This document shows positions 59,411-64,000 of a stretch of 64,000 nt of DNA, in pieces. The DNA comes from DASRDB01 sp035652815 (GTDB lineage Bacteria; Chloroflexota; Ktedonobacteria; Ktedonobacterales; Ktedonobacteraceae), in contig DASRDB010000022.1 of assembly GCA_035652815.1 (NCBI GenBank), positions 186,001 through 250,000 on the forward strand, read 5' to 3'. A program made the position numbers and the translations under genes. Position 1 is the first letter of the stretch, and each line of letters opens with the position of its first letter. The notes under the pieces were generated by a model. The model searched no databases, was not told the origin of the DNA, and saw only the letters and a program-made list of their open reading frames with translations.

Positions 59411-60562
59411 TTACATGCGTGTAACCTCTTTCAGCACGCGGCGCGCAAGTGGATATACAGCCGTTTTAGCCATTGTCAAATCGATGACGCGCTGGTAGCA
59501 GGCGAGATACTTTTCAGCCATCGCTCGCGCTGAGAAGTGCTTCTCGACATATTGGCGCATATATTGCTGGTCAAGCGTATCGACTTCTGGAATGCGCGCA
59601 ACCATTTCGTCGAGGTTGTTGACCAGGAAGCCGGTCTTTCTATCCTGAATCAGCTCTGTGGCCGCTCCATGCGCAAACGAGATAACTGGACATCCCTGCG
59701 ACATGGCCTCGATCATGACCATACCGAATGGCTCTTCCCATTCGATGGGGTTGAGCAGACCGCGCGCTTCGCTGAGCAGCTTGACTTTCTGTTTTATATC
59801 GACAGGGCCAATGAAAGTGATATCGCCTTTGTCAATTTCTGGTTTGATGCGCTGCTGGAAGTATTCCAATGAGTCCTTCGTATAGCGATCGACAATGCCT
59901 GCCAGAACCAGCGGTACTTTGGCCCGTCTGGCGGCCTCGATGGCGAGATGCGCGCCTTTTTCGGGTACAAAGCGGCCCAACCAGGCAAAGTAGTCTTTAC
60001 GCTTACCGGTTGGCGGCGGGAAGAGCTTCATCGAGATGCCGTTATGCACCACGCCAACGTAGTTGAGCGGGTAGTTTTCCTGGCGTTTAGAACTCTCGCT
60101 GATGGCGATAATGGGCACCTTTGGTGCCCAGTCCATATAGTATTTGTCCGCGTCACCGATCTTGCCCTCACGCGCATCCCGATCAAAGGGAAAGCGACTG
60201 TGGAGTGTCGTTACATGGGGGGTGGCGAGTTCGGCCGTTAGCGGAAAAACATATAAATCAGAACTCGAAGAGAGATGGGTGTGGACAATATCAAAGCTCT
60301 GTTCCTTGATATATTCGATAGCCTTCTGCAAGTGATAGAAAGCTTTGAGGTGCATCGTCCAGGGAATCCCATCCTCGATGAGCGATTTGGGGAAAAAAGA
60401 TACAAGCCGGGCCGATGTTTTCGCGTCCCCCGGCGCAAATAAGGTGACATCGTGTCCTAAAGCTACCTGGGCCTCCACCAGGTTATAAATCACATTTTCT
60501 GTGCCACCGTAGTTTTTGGGGGGAATTGGAAGCCATGGCGGCGCAATCTGCGCTATTCTCAT
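59411..60562 (-). CDS. GT4-family glycosyltransferase
   Basis: A GT-B fold glycosyltransferase of 383 aa. N terminus MRIAQIAPPWLPIPPKNYGG; donor-site part FAWLGRFVPEKGAHLAIEAA and the E-x7-E region EEPFGMVMIEAMSQGCPVIS. No signal peptide. The ATG at 60562 follows AAGGGACAACCAC. It is close to glycogen/sucrose synthase-like GT4 proteins common in Chloroflexota; sugar donor and acceptor are unknown. It stands alone. Confidence 0.9.
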   Translation of the reverse strand: MRIAQIAPPWLPIPPKNYGGTENVIYNLVEAQVALGHDVTLFAPGDAKTSARLVSFFPKSLIEDGIPWTMHLKAFYHLQKAIEYIKEQSFDIVHTHLSSSSDLYVFPLTAELATPHVTTLHSRFPFDRDAREGKIGDADKYYMDWAPKVPIIAISESSKRQENYPLNYVGVVHNGISMKLFPPPTGKRKDYFAWLGRFVPEKGAHLAIEAARRAKVPLVLAGIVDRYTKDSLEYFQQRIKPEIDKGDITFIGPVDIKQKVKLLSEARGLLNPIEWEEPFGMVMIEAMSQGCPVISFAHGAATELIQDRKTGFLVNNLDEMVARIPEVDTLDQQYMRQYVEKHFSARAMAEKYLACYQRVIDLTMAKTAVYPLARRVLKEVTRM

Positions 60563-60796
60563 GTGGTTGTCCCTTCTTACAGAACCCGCGAACATGTATG
60601 CGTCCTTTCTAAAACATGCTTAGACAAAGACAATACATTACAAACAAGCAATCGGCTTATTTGTTTGCTAAGTCCCATATGAGTAACGTGTCAGAATTGT
60701 AAAAAGTGACAAATTCTAGATATACGCTGGCACTTTATAAATTGAAGGAGAATAGGAGCTTATAAATAGTCTAACCCCTTTGCGGATACGAAATTC

Positions 60797-61672
60797 TTAT
60801 GCCTGAAATGACTCGACCAGATTTGCCAGCTCGTCAAGTTGTTCGAGGTCGGGCGTGCAGGGCCAGAGAATTACTTCGTCAGTTCCAATCTCCTGATAGG
60901 TCTGAAGTGCGTTTTTGATAGCGTCAAGCGTAGTCGGCAGTGAACTCGCTATCATCTCGGCTCGTTGTCCCATAAATGCATAGTAGTCAAGAATATATGC
61001 GCCTCCTCGTTGCAAGGCGTCGGGGCCAAGCGCGTAATACATGCATCCAACCAGGCGGGGCTGGCCTTCTCTTCCGGCCTGTTTCCAGGCTTCTCGCGCT
61101 AAGCCAAATTGCTGGCGGGCTGCCTGCGGTCCTCCTCCGCCCGAGATATAGCCGTTGCCCCAACGTCCTACACGCCCGATGGCTACCGGTGAATAGCCTC
61201 CGATCAGCACTTCGGGGCCACCGCTTTGGGCCGGAGTTGGGCCAAAGCGTCCAATGGTATCGCTTATTGGCTGGCCTTCCCAGAGGCGCTTCAAGGTTGC
61301 CAGTTGCTCATCGAATATCTTGCCGCGCTGGTGAAAAGGTACTCCGGCGGCCTGGAAGTCATCCTCGCGCCCGCCAACGCCGAGGCCGAGCGTCAAGCGA
61401 CCGCTGGAGAGCGCGTCGATGCTAGCGGTTTCCTTTGCCAGGAGCGCCGTATTGCGTAAGGGAGCGAGCAACACCGTTGTCACCAGACGAACATGTTGCG
61501 TCACCGCAGCCACAGCCGCCAGGGTTATCAACGCATCAAAATTCGTGTAGACCAGGCGATCAAGGGTGCCCAGACTAGAAAATGGACCGGCATCCGCTTT
61601 CTTTGCCCATTCTAAAATAGTTTCTGCCTGCACTCCTGGAATTGTCCCAGGTAGACCAACGCCTACTTTCAT
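60797..61672 (-). CDS. LLM-class flavin-dependent oxidoreductase
   Basis: A luciferase-like TIM-barrel protein of 291 aa: KVGVGLPGTIPGVQAETILE, VRLVTTVLLAPLRNTALLAK, SSGRLTLGLGVGGREDDFQA and VLIGGYSPVAIGRVGRWGNG. The family uses FMN or F420; the choice cannot be read here. It follows the thioredoxin/NHL gene by 18 bases and may share its transcript. Confidence 0.88.
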   Translation of the reverse strand: MKVGVGLPGTIPGVQAETILEWAKKADAGPFSSLGTLDRLVYTNFDALITLAAVAAVTQHVRLVTTVLLAPLRNTALLAKETASIDALSSGRLTLGLGVGGREDDFQAAGVPFHQRGKIFDEQLATLKRLWEGQPISDTIGRFGPTPAQSGGPEVLIGGYSPVAIGRVGRWGNGYISGGGGPQAARQQFGLAREAWKQAGREGQPRLVGCMYYALGPDALQRGGAYILDYYAFMGQRAEMIASSLPTTLDAIKNALQTYQEIGTDEVILWPCTPDLEQLDELANLVESFQA

Positions 61673-61690
61673 GTTTTTCTTCTCGTTTCT

Positions 61691-63184
61691 TCATGGCATT
61701 GATACAGGTAATGTCGAGACAGTGCCTGTATCCAGTGAAATCACTCGTACTGCATTGTTATTCGTATCGGCTACGTACAGTTTACCATGTGCCGCCGCCA
61801 ATCCTCCTGGCTCGTTAAATTGCGCTACTCCCGGTGGGCCATCTTGTAAACCCGCTATCCCGCTTCCGGTGAAGGAACGAACCTCGCGTGTGCGCGGATT
61901 CAACACCTTCACCCTATTGTTATAGGTGTCGGCGAGATACACCAGGGCATCAACTACGCAGACTCCCTGCACGTGCTGCAAAAGCGCCTCGTCGCCCACG
62001 CCATCAACATCCCCAAAATCGAAGAGACCTGTTCCGACAAGGGTTGTCACCATTGGCTTGCCAAGCAGCGAAACTGCGCGAACCGCGCTTGTCTCGCTAT
62101 CCGCCACATACAATACACGTTCGTTCTGGATGCTCAAGCCGTTGGGCTGTGCGAACCATGCCTCACTGCCTTCTCCATCTACCAGACCTTCGTGGCCTGT
62201 TCCCGCGAATGGCTCGATCATATCGCGGTCAAGGTAGTAGACATAAAGCTGGTGTGTGCCCGCCATTGCAATAAACAGGCGATTGCCCAGGCAAGCCAGA
62301 TCCCAGGGCGAACTTAAGGCGACTTCTCGTGCCGGGCCAGACCGGGGTGTTGAAACCATGCCAGCCTGCTCTCCTGTTCCCGCGATGGTCTCGACTTGCT
62401 GTGTTTTCAGATGAACGCGCCGTATCAAGTGATTCTCTGTATCCGCCACGTATAAGCTGTCTCCAACCAGCGCGAGACCTTGCGGCCTCTGAAAGCGCGC
62501 TTCTGTAAAGGAGCCATCGCAACTACCAACTTCACCTGTTCCGATCACCTGTTGAATTTTGCCCGTGAGGTCCATTATCAGCATGCGATGATGGCCGGAA
62601 TCGCTCACTGCAAGCCGTTGAGCGGCCTCATCAATTGCAATTTTGCCAGGGAAAGCTATAAGCGCTTCGGGAGCAGTTTCCCTCGAAAAACGCAGCGTGC
62701 GATGATCGAGCAAACCCTGGGCATCAAATTCGGCTATCATCTCCCTCAGCAATTGTTTCGCCCTCTCGGGCCGAATCTCGCCTTCGTGCCGACCAATAAC
62801 GCGGTTTTCGGGGTCGATGAACACCAGCGTTGGCCAGGCGCGCACCGCGTATTCTTTCCATAAACGCATAGAGCGGTCGTTGACCACCGGATGCTCTATA
62901 CCGTAACGCAGCACCGCATCACGCACGCTATCAGTATATTTTTCCCGCGCAAACTTCGGCGAATGCACGCTCACGACTGTGAGTTCTTCGGGAAATTCCT
63001 GCTCAAGCTCGCGCAACTGCGCCAGCGCATGCATGCAATTGATTCAACACAGTGTCCAGAAGTGCAGAATGACGATGCGCCTTTTCAGTTCGCTGATGTG
63101 CAGGGGATGGTCGCTGTTGATCCAATCGAGTCCTGCTGGAAAATCGGGGGCGCGCACTTCGCCGCGAAATTGTGAGGTTGCCAT
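61691..63184 (-). CDS. Thioredoxin-like/NHL-repeat protein, candidate selenoprotein (in-frame UGA)
   Basis: Read from the ATG at 63184 (GAGGCGGGAAC upstream), the frame gives MATSQFRGEVRAPDFPAGLD, then HFWTLC, a TGA at codon 47 (63046-63044), then INCMHALAQL and 447 further residues without a stop. In NHLRC2-like proteins this site reads CCINC, so the TGA replaces the first Cys of the redox CxxC. Translated as selenocysteine, the product is 497 aa: a thioredoxin domain (1 to ~165) and NHL propeller repeats (QRPQGLALVGDSLYVADTEN and relatives). A conventional start at 63034 would lose the active site and half the first domain. A disabling mutation is the alternative. Confidence 0.8.
63013..63032 (-). 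promoter_or_regulatory. Candidate bacterial SECIS hairpin
   Basis: Starting 12 bases after the TGA, GCA-TGCG-CTGG-CGCA-GT-TGC folds as a stem of three plus four pairs with a two-base bulge and a CTGG loop located 19-22 bases after the TGA. Distance and a G-containing apical loop fit bacterial SECIS elements. The stem is short, so the call is tentative. Confidence 0.45.
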
Positions 63185-63284
63185 GTTCCCGCCTCTCGTA
63201 CTGCCTTCAGACCAATATGGTCGCAGAAATTATCATACCATACGAGCCAGAAGGCAGGTATGTAAAGAGGCGGGACAACATGAT

Positions 63285-64000
63285 CTATTTCAGGCCAACC
63301 GACAATCCCACCGTCGTATATGCCGGAACGGTAATGGTTGCCATAAAGCCTGTGCCACCCGATACAGGCACCAGTGTGACCGAACTGGTGACAATAGAAT
63401 TGGCCGGATTGCCCATACTGAATTTAAGGGTATAGACGCTGCCTGATGTGCTGGATGTGCCGGGATTTTGCAGGAAGACATGCAGCGTAGAGTACGATGA
63501 GCTGGTGGTGTTAACAATGGCGATGCTGTCACGCGAGGCCGTGAAGAACCCACTGACATACAAACCGGAAGGCTTTACGAGGCGAGGCGTGGCGACATAG
63601 CCGCCATCCGTCATATCGAGATAGTTTGACGCGCCGAACAGGTCGTAGGCATAGTAGGTGGGATATGGCTGTACCTGGCCCTGTTGCGGTCCGCAGTCCA
63701 ACTGCTGATCGTATATACCGAACATACATAGATTCTGCTGGGGGATGTTCCAGGTATAGTATGCCAGTCCAGCGGGAACTGCCGGAGCCGCACCGTAAGA
63801 GGAGTGTGTATCATTGACGGTATTCAGCAGGTCTTCAATAAAAAGGGCATTCATTAGTGGCGCATAGGTAGGGTGATTGCGACAGACGTTCGGATAGCAG
63901 GGCGTCATGCTGTACTCGTCAAGATAAATGGGAGTATTCGCGGCATTGGGCTGCTTACCGCTATGCACCAGTTTAGCGATCTGCTCGTATTGAGCTGCGA
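63285..64000 (-). CDS. Probable secreted glycoside hydrolase, C-terminal part (runs off window)
   Basis: The frame is open to the window edge: AAQYEQIAKLVHSGKQPNAA precedes NTPIYLDEYSMTPCYPNVCR, so the N-terminal part is missing. PIYLDEYS resembles the strand carrying the catalytic Glu in clan A glycoside hydrolases. The last ~110 residues form a Ser/Thr/Gly-rich beta domain (DSIAIVNTTSSSYSTLHVFL, GFMATITVPAYTTVGLSVGL) as in extracellular enzymes. Family and substrate cannot be fixed from this fragment. Confidence 0.65.
   Translation of the reverse strand, partial: AAQYEQIAKLVHSGKQPNAANTPIYLDEYSMTPCYPNVCRNHPTYAPLMNALFIEDLLNTVNDTHSSYGAAPAVPAGLAYYTWNIPQQNLCMFGIYDQQLDCGPQQGQVQPYPTYYAYDLFGASNYLDMTDGGYVATPRLVKPSGLYVSGFFTASRDSIAIVNTTSSSYSTLHVFLQNPGTSSTSGSVYTLKFSMGNPANSIVTSSVTLVPVSGGTGFMATITVPAYTTVGLSVGLK

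Noticed and set aside
61691..63034. Thioredoxin/NHL gene starting at the ATG at 63034
   Set aside because: This start falls in the middle of the thioredoxin motif, loses the first beta strands and redox centre, and has no ribosome binding site; the frame upstream of the TGA is clearly part of the same protein.
1..64000. CRISPR arrays, tRNA and rRNA genes, prophage or integrase genes
   Set aside because: No regularly spaced direct repeats, cloverleaf sequences, rRNA segments or transposase/integrase motifs were noticed by eye; the repeats found are dispersed palindromes.

Overview
The window looks like chromosome of a Chloroflexota bacterium of the Ktedonobacter type. This is inference from several things together: a group 1h-like high-affinity [NiFe] hydrogenase operon, a LysW-dependent (AAW) lysine operon under T-box control, a SpoIIAA/SpoIIAB/SpoIIE partner-switching module, moderate GC content, and two families of short palindromic repeats scattered between and inside genes. 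No rRNA, tRNA, CRISPR array, prophage or transposase gene was seen. Nearly all the DNA is coding, with many 4-base ATGA overlaps inside operons.

Layout. 1-9.4 kb (minus strand): hydrogenase operon running small subunit, large subunit, a small basic protein, NifU-like protein, DUF5947-like and DUF6084-like proteins, a 447-aa cluster protein, maturation protease, a 33-aa membrane peptide, HypA, HypB and HypF (cut by the window edge). 9.4-15.5 kb: AT-rich spacer, a disordered protein, an M50 site-2 protease with CBS domains, a YqjF/DUF2071 protein, two gene remnants, an APH(6)-like kinase and an SDR. 15.6-25.9 kb (plus strand): a promoter, two tandem T-box leaders, then lysW-lysX-lysY-lysZ-lysJK(fused)-homocitrate synthase-homoaconitase large and small subunits-homoisocitrate dehydrogenase. 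This is almost the whole route from 2-oxoglutarate to lysine; only the 2-oxoadipate aminotransferase (LysN) is missing. 26-34 kb: an unknown protein, the anti-sigma module, NDH-2, a TetR regulator, CorA and a MetE-like protein. 34.6-42.6 kb: a heterodimeric ABC exporter, a flippase-like membrane protein, a dynamin-like GTPase and a 42-aa membrane peptide. 42.7-49.4 kb: a crotonyl-CoA reductase-like/SDR/TetR/SRPBCC cluster behind a striking duplicated operator, then two Gfo/Idh/MocA dehydrogenases and a sugar isomerase. 49.4-58.8 kb (minus strand): histidine operon in the order hisS/hisZ-like, hisG, HAD-kinase fusion, hisH, hisA, hisF, hisI-(MazG-like), hisD. 58.9-64 kb: a TubC_N-like small protein, a GT4 glycosyltransferase, an LLM flavin oxidoreductase, a thioredoxin/NHL protein with an in-frame UGA, and the end of a probable glycoside hydrolase.

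Most notable observations. (1) The thioredoxin/NHL gene at 61691-63184 has an in-frame TGA exactly at the first catalytic Cys of its CxxC motif, followed by a hairpin at SECIS-like distance: a candidate selenoprotein. (2) Two tandem T-boxes with the same AAA-containing specifier region precede the LysW lysine operon. (3) LysJ and LysK are one polypeptide. (4) A mobile palindromic repeat is carried in frame inside hypF and inside the hisI fusion gene. (5) A HAD-phosphatase/kinase fusion is translationally coupled within the histidine operon. (6) A perfect 20-bp inverted duplication, each arm itself an operator-like palindrome, lies upstream of the TetR-containing cluster.
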